A stretch of DNA of 64,000 bases, from the NCBI GenBank assembly GCA_013399875.1, contig VXAZ01018004.1:1090607-1154606 (forward strand), read 5' to 3'. The notes under the pieces were generated by a model that was not told where the DNA came from, did not search any database, and was given only the letters and a program-made list of their open reading frames with translations. The position numbers and the translations under genes are program-made. This stretch comes from Gymnorhina tibicen (lineage: Eukaryota; Chordata; Aves; Passeriformes; Artamidae). Numbering within the stretch: the stretch's first letter is position 1; every line of letters starts with the position of its first letter. This document shows positions 1 to 13,000 of the stretch, one piece after another.

Positions 1-255
1 TCCCTCGGCAGCACAACCCTCTCGCGTATCAGCCACTCCTCACATTTTAATGCCATCAGTGAACTTTGCCCCATCAACCAGATCTTTAACGGGGATGTGA
101 AACACGACTGGACCCATTACTGATCCCTGTGGTACAGTGCTGGTTGCTGGCCTCCACCTAATCTGCTTGCCACTCATCACCAGCCTGGCCACTGGGCTAT
201 TTTTCAGTCCATCTGAGTGGTTGAATAGCCCATTGCCTGTTTCTCTTTGGCAAGC
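1..255 (-). mobile_element. Old CR1 LINE fragment (reverse transcriptase region)
   Basis: On the minus strand, about positions 165 down to 45 translate into a CR1-type reverse transcriptase block containing RWRPATSTVPQGSVMGPVVF, the family's WRPVTSGVPQGSVLGPxLF motif. The copy is truncated at the window edge, has no complete reading frame, and is diverged. The right boundary is approximate. It is a remnant within a MYO16 intron, antisense to the gene. Confidence 0.75.
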
Positions 256-850
256 ATCATGTCAGAACAGGTTGTGAATGGATGTTCACAATGTAGCTTA
301 GCCAATATTTTCAAGACTTCCTCACTAGTATAAGGCACAGCCTAGAAGTAGTACAAAAATAGGTATCTTAAAATGTCTTAGTGATGGCCAAAGTCACAGC
401 CCAGTGTGCAGTGGGAACTGGAACCTGAATGCTGAATGAGTGGGAATACATAAAGCATGGAGAAGTCCTTTGAAAATGAGGGCAAGGATCTTCTGGCTTG
501 GCGAGAAAAGAAGGAGCCAGGGGAATGTAAAAGGTGGGACTTTCAGATTAAAGGATGAGAGGAAAATATTCCTTGCAGTACCATTCTCGACAGTCAAAGG
601 GTAAGATATTCAGTAAGAGATATCAGAGAGAGGTAGAAATAATGCAATTTGAACAGAACACCAGGAAAATAGAGATAGACATGCTTTATTAATACAGAAA
701 AGGTAACCAATTTTGTATTTTGGGAAGGAGGGTATTTGGAGATAAGATCTAAAAGGAAAAAATTAAGGTCTAAGGTGTTTCCTGGTGTTCTGTCAAAAGG
801 TACTGAATAAATAATTAAGTGTAGTGGTTTTGTTCGCATTTTTTACCTTC

Positions 851-2010
851 TGTGAGGTAAGAATTAGGAGGAATGCAAAGCAGGCTCCAAACTTTAAAGA
901 ATATGAAGAAGTTTATTACTAACAGATTTAAAAGTAAAAAGAAATAATAAGAAATTAAAGCAAAAACCCCTTTTTCCTCCAACACCTCCCCCTTTCTTAC
1001 CCAACTTGCACAAAGGATAACAAACCTTGATTTTGGTCAGTATTATAGTTATTAAAAGTCTTTTCACTGTTTAAGGAAAAAAGGTTTTCTTTTGCTTCAC
1101 GTGGTTTCCAAACTGCTCAAAGGGCAACAGACCTGCCCAGAAATTCTGCTGCCGCAAAAAGCATCTCTCCCATGAATCTTGCAGTCTTCCCACAACTGCC
1201 AGCATGGCCACATATGGGGTGTATCTTTTTTAAGGATAAGCAAATTCCAGCTTAAAAGCAACTGCTTTCTTCTTCACAAAATCTCTGAAAGTCTCTTACA
1301 GCTCCAAGGTCACCTGGCGTGGTCACGTTTCTTTTTCCGCAGGCTGCACACAAAATTCTCATCCCCCTATGTCTTTTTAAATGGATTAAAGAGGAAAAAA
1401 CAGTTTGTGATATTACAGTTTTTACCATGGCCTGCAGAAAGCATCTTTAAGCTTCGCGCTGGGCGCGACTCTGCCCTCTTTTTCTGTCGCCATCTTCAGC
1501 GCCGTCTCTCATAACTTATTTTCTCTTTGCATCTGACCTTGAATCGCTGTGATTTTCTTTGGGTTTTATTTTGGAAGAAAAAAAGCCTGTTTCTCTTTAT
1601 GCGGCTGGCCCCTCAGCTCGACTCTGGCTACGTTGGTTGCAGAAAGCTCTATCGGCTCCCGCCGGGTCTGCGCGGGGCTGCATGAGGGGGGAGGGAGATT
1701 CTCCAGTCCTTTAAGAGCCGTGCCGGGTGGTCTCGGCTATGCAGCAGCTTAAAGGTTGTTTCTTAGCTGCCTGTGGCTCTGAGGGGTTCTCCTGCAACTA
1801 CCCGGGACCTGTGCCCTGGGGCTGGGGGAGGGGAGGCTCGGGGCCGCTCCAAGAGACGGAGCTCAGGGCCCATTCCCCGCCCCCCACCGCTGCGGGAGGC
1901 TCGAACACCAAAGGGAAGGTCCTGTGTCTCCACGCGGTTTAAATATGTAAATTTCGAGAAGCGTTATTGGTCTAAACGACTGTCCATCAACTCAGGTTCA
2001 AACCACCACA
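851..2010 (-). mobile_element. Antisense solo LTR-like element of an avian endogenous retrovirus, CpG-rich
   Basis: Read on the minus strand the element begins TGTGGTGGTTTGAACC and ends ATTCTTACCTCACA, giving short imperfect inverted termini (TGTGGTGG / CCTCACA) of TG...CA form. An AATAAA signal (complement of 912-917) lies about 60 nt before the 3' end. It is followed by a stretch (TTTAAAGTTTGGAGCCTGC) that I associate with the U5 region of bird ERV LTRs. The 1430-1935 part is strikingly GC- and CpG-rich compared with its AT-rich surroundings. No gag, pol or env remnant flanks it, so it looks like a solo LTR. No clean target-site duplication is visible (CCTTC against TTAAG), so boundaries and family are inferred. 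Confidence 0.6.
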
Positions 2011-2723
2011 TTAAGGTATAAAAGGAGAAGCAAGACAAATGATATTTTATAAGCAGATATTTTAAATAACTGCCATTACTGTGGCATTTTCTGCACAGTG
2101 AGTCATGATGCTGTCTAATTTTTTTTAAATTTATGTGAATTGGCAAAAACTACACTGGAAGAATAGGAAAATAGATGTATATACTTGCACTAATTTTATT
2201 CATAGGTTCTGCAATAATTCATCAGATATTATGGTCTTTCTTGACATAGTCATATGTATGTTATTTGTAACTCTGCAATTGAAATACCTTTGCTTAGTGG
2301 TAATTTGCTGTAATTGTTCTACAAGTATTTCTACTCTTAGGCACAGTTCTGAAGATATGAAAATTGTATTTTAAAATACTCCTTCTAAAATGTTAGTGAA
2401 TGAGGCAAATTCCAATGCAGGCAGTTGTGTATCCAAAAGCAGGTTATTGAAATTGTCAGTGACCTGAATACCTTAGTCCTTGTGACATGCATCAAGGAAT
2501 CCCAGCAGGAGATATTTCATTGGCAGCAGGAAACATTGATATTGGAGCATGGGATTTCTTGTGGTATAAATCCAAACCTTTAGTAACCCAAAAAGCTGTG
2601 CATTTTTGCTGAACTAAAAATGCATTTAAAACCTTCTTTCTCTGATTCAACTACTACCGCTTTTCAGAGATTATGCAGTAGCTCCATAACTAAGCATGTT
2701 CCTTTTTTTACTAATGAAAAAAG

Positions 2724-2746
2724 ACACACATATATATATATATTTC
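2724..2746. repeat. CA/TA dinucleotide microsatellite
   Basis: A short ACACACA run passes directly into a (TA)n run of about seven units. Confidence 0.85.
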
Positions 2747-3070
2747 TACATGTGTTGCAAGTTCTCAGTGGAAAGCAGGGCTAATTGGATTTGGAAGTAA
2801 ACCTGTTAGGGCTTCCCCACTTCTTGGAGTTTGCTGAATTTTCTGCTGTTACTGCAAGAAAAGAAAGCCAGCATTAGAAATCTGAGGAGACCAAGATCTT
2901 TTTATTTTTACAGAAATTTGCAACAATATTTTCTTGGTTTTCTATGATTAAAAGCTTGGGATTTTCTTTGCCTTTAATGGATTCCTCATTATCATGTTTT
3001 TTTCTAGTAAATTGCCTCCTGTGTACTGAATCCATATTGAATTTTTTTTTTATTGCAATGATTTCTTTCC

Positions 3071-3092
3071 TGTTTGTTTGTTTGTTTGTTTA
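3071..3092. repeat. (TTTG)n microsatellite
   Basis: About five consecutive TTTG units (TGTTTGTTTGTTTGTTTGTT), followed by a T-rich stretch. Confidence 0.85.
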
Positions 3093-4023
3093 TTGCTTGG
3101 GTTTATGCCAAATTATTATCCTTTCCCTTAGCTGACTTCCAATTCAGGTCTCATTTATCTCTAGGTCTGTTATTCTACTCTGAAGAATCCTTTCTTTCCT
3201 TCACAGCTTTTTTTCCACTGTGCTCATCCTGGCCTCTCCTGTTGGTTACACTATTTGCTTTAGCATATATTCAAAAATGAATATATTTCTCTCATTCAGT
3301 TGGGCTTTATATTCACATTCTAAAGGTATTTTTTGTTCCTTATGCAGCCTTTCACTCCTTTCTCACTATCCAGTTTATCAGGATTGCTACAGCCTTTGAT
3401 GGGAAAAGTATGTCTAGAGACCTTGGTACAGCTGTAGCAGAACTCACTAAAAACAGTTCCTTGCAGGAATTGAAAAATATGTTTTAGACTTTTTCGTTGT
3501 ATGATGTACCCTCCCCTGCTGTGCTATACTTGTTACCTTTGCTAGTAGATTAGATGATTTTGGTAAACATAAGATAAATGTGCTGATTTCTACTACTGAC
3601 AGAGAACAGATTTATTTCTGTGGTGATGGCTGTGAGTCAGACCCCTTTGACAGCAGTGGCACACAGTTGTTGGATTATTTAGGCATGAAGAAATAATATT
3701 TGTGATCTAAGTCTTAACAGGTAGTGTTGGAGTGGTAGGTTTTTTTCCTCTGTGAATTTGTTTACACATGTATAAGTGGAGGGAGACTTTGGGGGTAGAG
3801 TTATGATGAGGGTACCCTGAAACTGTACGAGAATTGTATTTTACTCTGCCACTTGTGAAATATAGAAATGTGTTTAGTAGCTGCAGAAGGTGGGGGTTGG
3901 GAGGTACTGCCTGTGGATTATCATGTGTGATTTCAGATAGTGCAGGAAGAAAGGGATAAACTGAATGACAGGCACCTGTCCTACTTCTCCCATTTCAAAC
4001 ACCTCTGGTTTTGCCCATTTTAG

Positions 4024-4099
4024 ACCAACCTTGTGAAGCTGCTTTTGATGCACCAGGCAAATCCCAATCTTCTTAACTGCAATAATGAAAAGCCTTCAG
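4024..4099 (+). CDS. MYO16: MYO16 exon 1 in window: end of ankyrin repeat
   Basis: 76 nt, starting in phase 0 after a ...cccatttTAG acceptor and ending before GTAGGT. It encodes 25 codons beginning [19 protein letters not shown]. This is the second helix and hairpin of an ankyrin repeat (VKLLL..xANPNxxN). The final G joins the next exon to make the Asp of DVAASD. In the family the ankyrin array docks protein phosphatase 1 catalytic subunit; the RVxF-type docking motif lies upstream and is not in this window. The exon is too short to stand out as an open reading frame and was identified by reading the translation and the splice signals. Confidence 0.93.
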
Positions 4100-7000
4100 G
4101 TAGGTGAAAATCCGTGTACATAATGTGTATATTAGCTATTGTGACACCATTTTCTTTCCTTCCTGCTTTCTTAGATATAGTTTATTTCATGTGTGGAGTT
4201 ATACACACATACATGTGTGTACATTCTTACACACATTGCTGAAAACTGCTAGTCGTGGTAACTCAGGATATCATATCAAATGATGGCATGATCTTCCACT
4301 TGTTTCATTCCCTTTTTATGTTTAGCTATGTTTCTTACTTGTAGAGTTCTTCTGTGCCTTTGCTCATTTTTGGTGACTTCTCACTGAGTTCCTTTCTGCC
4401 TTAACTTATTATAGTACATTGAGTTGGAATTTCTACAGCTGTTGTCTGAAAACCAATTCAACACCTAGTTTTGAAGTGTAGCTGCCATTGTTTACCACAG
4501 AACGCACCTTCTCAAACCAGATAGCAACAGGGAACTGAGGCACTGGCTCTAAAGATAATAGAATTGCAGACTCCATTAGGTTGGAAAGGGCTTCAGATCA
4601 ACTGGCCTACCAGAGAGACCAAAGCAGAGCCAGTGTCAGTAATGCTACCTAGCAGTGTTGAAAAGAAGAAACACAACACATGGCTGTTCAACCTTCTATG
4701 CCTAGGATAAAAAGGAGATGGAACTCAGTAATGGAGATAATAGAAACTTTCTGTCAGGTTATGGATGAAACTTCCTTTGCATAACAAAGCAAAATATGCT
4801 ATGCTTCAAGTGCTGTGCTGCCTACTAATACATTCACAGGGAACTTCATGACACTTAACCTTAGAGGAGCTGTTTGTAGTTATATACATGCCAGTTTTTA
4901 CTTGTAAAAAAGGGTTTTGACCAAACTGGGATAATCTAAAAATACAGTTAGCTAACCACATTTGGTAGGTATTTAACACAGTTGAGTTAACTGTCTTTCT
5001 GGTCTGCAAACAGAACTGATTTCAACGCTTCTGTATGTATAAGACATATATCTAGTTTGTAGAAACATAAAACATTTGAAAAGGATTTAAGTGCATGTTT
5101 TCATAGAAATAAAGTGTTGAAAAGGGTTGTATTGTTTTTCCTAAAGTCCTGTAACTTATTGAATACTTTGGTTCACTACACAGCAAGAATGGTTTTGAGG
5201 TTTACAGATGATAACTTAAGTCTGTACTGAATTTACCTTGCCTTTGTTTTCCCAGTAATTTCAAGTATTATTTTATGATTAATATCTGAGCAATTCCTTT
5301 CATGTTATCTAGCCACATGTTTAGTCTTAATCTGACCTAGATATTTTAGTTCAAAGGAGCTTTTCTGCCCCATTTTCTTGTCTGATATCTTGGTGTTCCA
5401 ATGTCTTAGATGTTGCAGCTTCTGATTTTATTGAGGAAATGCTTCTGAAGGCTGAAATTGTTTGGGAGGAAAAAATGAAAGACCCTTTAGCTGTTTCCAC
5501 TTTATCTCAAGAAGAGCCATATGAAGAGATCATCCATGATTTGCCCACAATTTCCAATAAACTGTAAGTAAGTGCTGGTGTTGTTATAGAGCAATCCACT
5601 GAAGCCAGATTATAATTTGAACCACATCTGTCAATCTGTGAATTTTAGCTGTGTGTCCTTGGAGATACTCAAATCCCATCTGGACGTCGTCCTGGGTGAC
5701 TGTCTTTATGTGTCCCTGCCTGAGCAGGATAATGGGACTAGGTGCCCTCTAGGAAGTCCCTTCCACACCCAGCCATTCTATGATTCTGTGTGACTTGATG
5801 GGTCAAGTAAATATTTCCTTTTGGAAATCTCCTGAATCATCTTTTGCGTTTGTATCTCTCATATCTTTTTTTCAGTCTTAGTTTTATAATTATAGATTAT
5901 GAATAATAAAATATATTACTATAACTGCCATTAAAAATTATCTGGGTTTGCCTTAGCAGAACTATTAGAGGTTAATACTGTACACTCAAACATTCTTTTG
6001 TTAAGGTAGATGGGTATAGTGTAAGTAAAACTACCGTTGCCTATGAGAGAAGCAAGGACAAGTTTTGAAAAAGAAAAATCAGATATGTGATTGCAGATGA
6101 AATTATACTGGTGAAAATTATAGTTAAAAATTTATATTTAGATTTGTGCTGCTTAAAATGCAAGTGGAATCAAGTAGCATTTAGCAGTGTGGACTTAAAA
6201 CTCAGTATCGAAGAGCCAATTTGTGTCTTAAATTGTAAATTTTGATACTTTTGTATTTCCTTGTGAATCTTAAAAAAAGACTGCTATGGGTATGTGAAAA
6301 GAGATGTAAAATAGGCATGCAGCACCATTGGTTGTTTTATGGTAGTACATGACATACTGATATTTCAAATTCTTATTTCCAGGTACTGTGATCCAGGGAA
6401 TTTTAAAAGCTACAAATAATGTTTTTATGCAATATGCAGTTGCTGTGTATTTGAAGTATATATTTGTTGGTTGCATAAGCTTGCAAAACACTGACATTCA
6501 TTCTTCTGTAGTAATCACCGAAGAGTGTGTGAGGAAAATAATAAGTAAAACCTCTTATAAAGAGACAGATAAGATATATATGCTTTCTTGTCATGATAGT
6601 TATAATTTATCGTTGGCAGAATATGTTTAGATACATTAAAATTTGGAAGAGGTGAGCAACTGTCATGAAATGATCATTCTGTTAAATTGAGAATTCCATT
6701 GGATATATTTATATTTAGTAAAGATTGCGTATTTCATGGATGGTAAACACAGTGTGTTGTTTCTGCTTCACGGTTTGTAGTTATTAATATATGTGCCTGG
6801 GTATATGATCCTAATGTTTATGAAAGTACTAATTTCTCATGCTTGTTAATTCCTTATGAAATAAGCAGTCCTCTAGTCTAAGGCTAATGTTGAATTTCTT
6901 AAATCATACTCCTGAAGTTTATGTGGCCTTCAACTTTCTTTTGAATGAAAAATTTAATTTTGAGGCATGAAATTGAGCCTTTAAATTCTCAAACGTAAAT

Positions 7001-10000
7001 TAAAATTTTATTTATTGATACGTTGTAATACCAGAAGTAGAAGGTAGGTCACTCTTGTAGCTATGTAATGATGCCTAGCAAAAGTTATTCATAAAGATTT
7101 TAGAGACTTTAAAAACTTTTTCATTGTTCTTGATGTAGATGATACATTTCCATGTGTTTTATATTCTGGAAGTTTGTACTGTGGTGCACATTGTACTGCA
7201 TACTTGTTTTAGTGCTGACACCCATTAACCTCTGGAAGACATGACTTGCACAAAGTTGAAGTGGTCTGAAAATATTTTTTCTCGACTCTTTCCTTCCTGT
7301 AATACATGGATTAAGATAGCTAATTTTCAAGAGCTTTCTATATAGTGACCATTTACATGACAATAATACAGACCTGCCATGTGTAAAAACCTTCACAGGA
7401 AGTGTTGGAAAAGCAAAGTCCACTGAATGGAAAAACAAAGAAAATTGATTTATGTGTGGAATTTTGATGACTTTAGCTTCTATTGGCAACTGTGTCCCAG
7501 TGTGGGACTGCATCTAGTTTGTGGTGCCTGCGTGAGAACACAGCACCAGGTGAAACCAAAGGCCTGTTCAGCTCTGTGCACTGACTTTGTCAGTGGTCCT
7601 TTGCACATAGCCAGGGGCCATTATTCGGATACAGTAAGCTTGAAGTAATGCCACTTTGGCACGTTCTTGAGACTTTGGCAGTCTTAGGTTTGGAGACTTC
7701 ATCAGTCATGGCTTTGTACTATCAGGTCTGCTATCAGTGCAGGAGAGTATTAGCTGGCCAGCCAGCTATTCTGAGATGGGAGCATTCTTGGAAGGCAAAA
7801 GTATTGATGTATTTTGCCCATGCATGTCTAAGGTATCACTACTGAAAATGGAAAATTGTTGGTGAACCATACCACAGAGAGTTCCATGTTACTTAGAAAT
7901 CTTCTAATCTTAATTTATAGTGACTGAAGATCAGGTGTCATCTCAAAGCTAGTTATGTCAGCTCCTATTATCGTGTGAAACCCAAAACGTTGCAGAGAGT
8001 TATTATTCAGAATGATAGTAAATATATTCTTAAGATATAGTGAATTATCCTCCAGAGTGGCTACATGCTGCCTGTTAGAGAGGAAGCCTAGATGACTGGT
8101 TTCAAATTTTTTTTTTAAGGCTAATGTTGAAAACAAAGAGTTTCATCCTTCGTGCTCTGTTAAAAGAGTCTGTAGAGACGTGTAATATGCTAGGTTGAAG
8201 ATAAATATCTGTGCTGTTCTTGTGTACCAAACCAATTCTTTAGTTCTGAAGAGCAGTGCACAATAATAAGCCACATGTGCCATTGCTTTATTCTTTATTG
8301 CATCCATTCTTCATCAGCTCTCCTGATGTAAGAAAGTATGTTTGACCTGAGGTGGTAATTTTTACAACAGCTCCTAGTAACTCTATGTTGTGGCCATATT
8401 GCTTTGTGGCCATTTCTCAGAAGAAAACAGTATTCAAAAGCAGACTCAAAAATGATGAACAAGCAATTAAAAATAGCGTGTGTTCTGTCAGCAAACAAGA
8501 GTTTTGCTGGTTCAAATTTAAATTACAGCATTGATTTCTGGAAGAACACTGAAGAGGTGAACTGAAAGTCAGGCTCTACTCAGGTAGAGGAAACAAAGTT
8601 TAGCAGTCAGTATATTTGAAATATGCTGTTACCAAGCAAACCTGGTTTTCTTCATTGCACTCAGTCTCATCAGTGAGGTGTGGGTGGCACAGGGCAGGGT
8701 TGCAGTTACTTCTCTCTGTCACTCCTCTTGTCTTGCTCTTTTCTTCTGCTTTACACAGGCCCTCCACAAGCTGCAGCACCTTTGAGGTCATATCTGCTCC
8801 AGAATAGTTCCTTGGTCATAACTGACGAAGTAAATTAGCTAAAGGACAGAATTTTAATTATGTCGTGAAGTTACTTGGAGATTGACAATTGCAGCAAACC
8901 TAAGGTCTGTGCTGGAAAGTTTTGTCAGTTTTAATTCTAATGGTGCAATCAGAACAAAATTTGTTACTCCACTGGCAAAAAATACCAGCACAGAATACAT
9001 TAATTGACATAGCTTACAGTTCAGAACATTAAATTTGCCATATCTGTTTAAAAGTGACTTTAGGCTTATGCTGTGGCTGCAATGATCACCACTGTACTTC
9101 TAGTTCAGTACATGTGCCTGTAGAACTTTCCTTGGTGAAACAGTCCTTTAATACATGGAAAGTGCAGTCATCTAGGTAGTGATAAATAAAAAATTAAGAA
9201 TTTACTTTCAAAGTAATGCTAACTTAATCACATTGTATATTTTCTGATACATGTTTAAGTAAATCTTAATTATAGTAATGGATGTGTTTCAAAATCAGCA
9301 CAAGAATATGAAATAAAACAGAAATAGATGTGTTCAAGACAAAAAAACAGAAAAGAGATTCAATTTTTCACACATAGCATTTCCACGTAACCATTTATGT
9401 AGCACTTGCCTTTCAATTATTCTAGTGTTTTCAAACACTCTTCTAATGTTTAATCTATTCTGAAGTTTCTTTTATATAACTTTAAATTTTTTTAGCCTGA
9501 AATTTCAGAGATTATGCACTTTACAGGGGTCAAGTGGCTTAGAAATTTTTTGAAGCATCTCAGAACTGCCTGCGGAAGGATTACAGAAATTTTCTTCAGC
9601 AAAAGCTATAAATTCAAAGGGCCCATGAAAATATTATTTCAGATTCTGCCTTGATATAATTCTGTCTATCAAATTAGAAGGTGCCCAAATGCTTCCAATA
9701 TTGAGGATAAAACTTCCAAGTATTTGATTGTCAGCTCTCAGTTTTTAATGTGATTTCTTTTTTTTTTTTCTTTTGTAATGACATGGTAGAGGATGGCAAC
9801 TTATAGAAAACCATCTCAATTTACCTAAAAAAAAGTCCAATAAAAATACACACTAGTTCAAATTAATTCCATATATGAAGGCTTCTTTGAATAAAAATAA
9901 AATCAGTGTTCCTCCATATAACATTCAATATTTTTTCCAGTCACATAGGCAGGTAGAAAGTCCTACCACGTTCAAATAAGATTACCCTAGATAACACTTC

Positions 10001-13000
10001 TTCCTGTCTAATATGCAGCATTATTTTGGCATAAGTCTCCCTTTGTGGTTAATTATCCATTAATTATCCATTAATTATCCATTAATTATCCATTAATTTT
10101 CATAAAAGAAGACAGTTCATGCTAATCGACTTGCCTACATTAACATAAAATCTTCCCTTGCACTGTCCTATAGCTGAGCTTTCAGAGGCATTGCTTGACT
10201 TAATCTTGTGACTAATAGAAATACTTTTCTAAAAAGCCAGTGTTTTCTGGAAACATTTTATTTTGGTTTATTTTTCGTAGTGTCTTCTTGAATCTGAGTC
10301 ATAATGAACTGTTGGAGTAATTTTAATATATGTTTTCTTTCACAGAATCATTCACCTTTTTCTTTTAATATGAATTATATGTCATCACTTCCATCACATT
10401 TAATAGTCCTATTAATATCTCATAAATGCGCGTAATTTATAGGCTATTCTTGTGTACATCAGTACAAGAAACGCGCCTGTTAAATTATGTTATTATTGTC
10501 CTCTTAAGTTCAAAATTCATCTCTCGAAATAGTAGGCACCCATTTTCCCCCACACTTTGCTGTGACTTACAACCACTTCTCTTTTGTGACACCTGGAAGG
10601 TTTATTTGGTTGCAAGGAGTATATAGCTGAATTTTAAGAAGTAGTTCTAAGGTGTGTTGTGTAGTTACCACAAAAGGGGTAAGATTAAATGGATAATGTT
10701 CAACTTCACAGCAAAAAAATCCTGGATCTTCACAATTTAAAAGAAACATCACATGAATATTAAGAAATATATAGGTGATAGTGCTTTGGTTTTTACTACT
10801 TGAATTTGGCTTATGCTTTTCTTTAAATCTTTCTTCTATTTGTCTGTGATTAAAGAAATTTGAGCAGTTTTGGACAGTAACAAAAGGCTACTCAGAAAGA
10901 AAACTTCGTATTTAAGTATGTTTTGTTCAATTCTAAATCTGGGTAAAATGTGAATTAATATTAGTCTTTTATGTTTGTGTCACAGGTGTTTAATTTCTTC
11001 TACAATCTAATCACTGATATGTCTTAGCCTAATTGCCAAGTCCTGTTCTGCAGTTCAAACAAAATAAAAGGGGGGTGGATCTTTTGTCCATGTGACATTT
11101 GGTAAATTTATCACAAAATTATGTAAGGTGAATCAAAGCAGTAATTAGAAATTTTTATTTTCGCCAATGTTCCTCTAGATGCTTTACATTTAAATGTCTA
11201 AAGCAAAACATCTTGAGGCAAAAAAAAATTTTATTTCATTATAAAATGTTTAAAGTAATTCTTTCAATATTTGCAGCCTGACAGTTTCATCAAAAGAAAG
11301 GTTTTGTTTGTCTGTCTTTTATTCAGTGGGAAACTACTTTGTCTTGTTTTTCAATAAATTCTGCCTAGAAGGTGCTTTATGCTTTGTTTCTAAAATTATG
11401 TGTGTATTTCAGTTCTGTTTCCAAGAGCAGTTCTTATCCCGAGTTGCTATCAGTGTTAGCTATGAGTAATCATTTGAGTTAGCTGTGTGTATAACCATGG
11501 CTTTTTTTATAATCAGTGATTAAACTCAAGTAACTTAGAGTAAATATGAGATTTATTTTAACTAAGTTTGGGCTTTATTCCATAGTGGAATGAACTATTC
11601 CCACATTCCCATATTGAGTCCACATTTCCTTTCAAAGAAATTATGTACGCATTTGGGCAAGGAGCTGATGTACGCTCCATGAGATTGTCTCATTTGCACT
11701 GTCAGAATCCAGACGATTATTTTTTTGAGATGTTTGTGTTCTCAACTCCTGCAGCTGATTCCTTGCTAATTCCTTGGATGTACAACTCTGAAAAATCACC
11801 CAAGATTTTGGCATTGTTGTTTTTCAAAAGTGTCATATTGTCTGAACTGTCAATAGGGAAGACAACTCCATGTGTGTAAGAATAAGTTTAACTTTTATGT
11901 GGATGAGAAGAGTGTTGCATATTGTTGGAGTAATTTCAGGAGTCTGCTATTTGTTTGTTTGTTTCTTTTTACCTTAGCACAAATTCAGAGCAGCTTCTGG
12001 TCATAAAATGTATCTTGGATATCTCCAATTAAAAGTAAGATAAAAAGTGATGGAATTTAATTTTAATAACTGCAATCACAATATCTGTATTGTTATGTTA
12101 AAACATACTATTTTTCAAAGTAGTATTGTGTAAATTAACTGTTCTTTTTAAATTCAGTTGCAAAATTGGCTATTGATTTGCCAGCCTAGGGCTGTCAAAA
12201 GCAGACTCATGCATATTCTCTTTGGCTTGCTCAATTCTGCTTCAGAAAAGACATGCATAAAGGTGAATTTTAAATCAAAGTTTGTTGCTCTGTGTCTTTG
12301 GGAACAGACTCGCCTATGTGAACAGTTTATTTCTCACCAATTTCTTTTTAGTACTTGGACCAGGAGCTTGTGTTTCAGCCCTGAGTTGTATCTCAGTTCT
12401 GTGCTTGTGCCGTCCACATTTGATTGTCTGTTGTCTTCACTAAGAATCTAATTGCTTCATTGATTCTCTTTGTAGCAATCCCCTGGCTTTACCGATTGCC
12501 AAGCAAGACAGTTTGCTGGAGAAAGATACCATGTTCAAAGATGCAGCTAAAGGCTTATGCAAGCAGCAATCTCAAGACAGTGCATCTGAAAATGTCACTG
12601 TGAACACCACAACCAAACTTGAGCAGGTAACAGCACGCAGTGTCTTGAAATTTTCGTGAGTGCTTAGGTCTGGAAATTGTAAACTTAATGAAGCTGAAGA
12701 CCACAGTGTTTTTTTCCCTCACCATACAGCGATACCATTTGCACTGTGGAGCCTTGTCACCTTGATCACTCCCTGCAATGTCTGGCCCTGCAGAGTTTCC
12801 CTGCAAATTGAACAGCTGCTCCTTGCCAGCTACTGGTGGCAGGTCAGGGGCTGTGGGGAGGGCTCAGAGCTCCTCAGTCTCTATTCATGGTTCACAACAG
12901 GGGAGGGACAACTGTTGGCATTGCCCAGAGTGTGCGATTGTCTCAAACTTCGTGTTACAAAAGAAACACAACCTGGGAGACTGAAAAAACAAAAAGAATG

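Larger units (their letters stand above)
256..4023 (+). other. MYO16: MYO16 intron upstream of first exon in window
   Basis: Intron sequence without a recognisable exon. It holds the antisense LTR-like element at 851-2010 and two microsatellites. The remainder (256-850, 2011-4023) is AT-rich single-copy DNA in which I see no gene. Its start lies outside the window. Confidence 0.7.
5564..12475 (+). other. MYO16: MYO16 intron, 6.9 kb, phase 2
   Basis: GTAAGT...TGTAG. It contains a sense CR1 tail (5650-5792) and the 11-bp tandem repeat (10049-10098). Open frames near 7.1-7.8 kb occur on both strands, have no recognisable domain and no splice-compatible continuation, and are treated as chance. 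Nothing else is identified. Confidence 0.85.

Noticed and set aside
1179..2021. Several plus-strand open frames in the GC-rich block, considered as a CpG-island gene
   Set aside because: The block lies within an element with LTR-like termini, the frames disagree with one another, and no protein domain is seen.
7121..7845. Open frames of 130 codons (minus) and 73 and 65 codons (plus) as possible genes
   Set aside because: They overlap on opposite strands, show no recognisable domain, and no splice-compatible neighbours are visible. Their lengths are unremarkable for intronic DNA.
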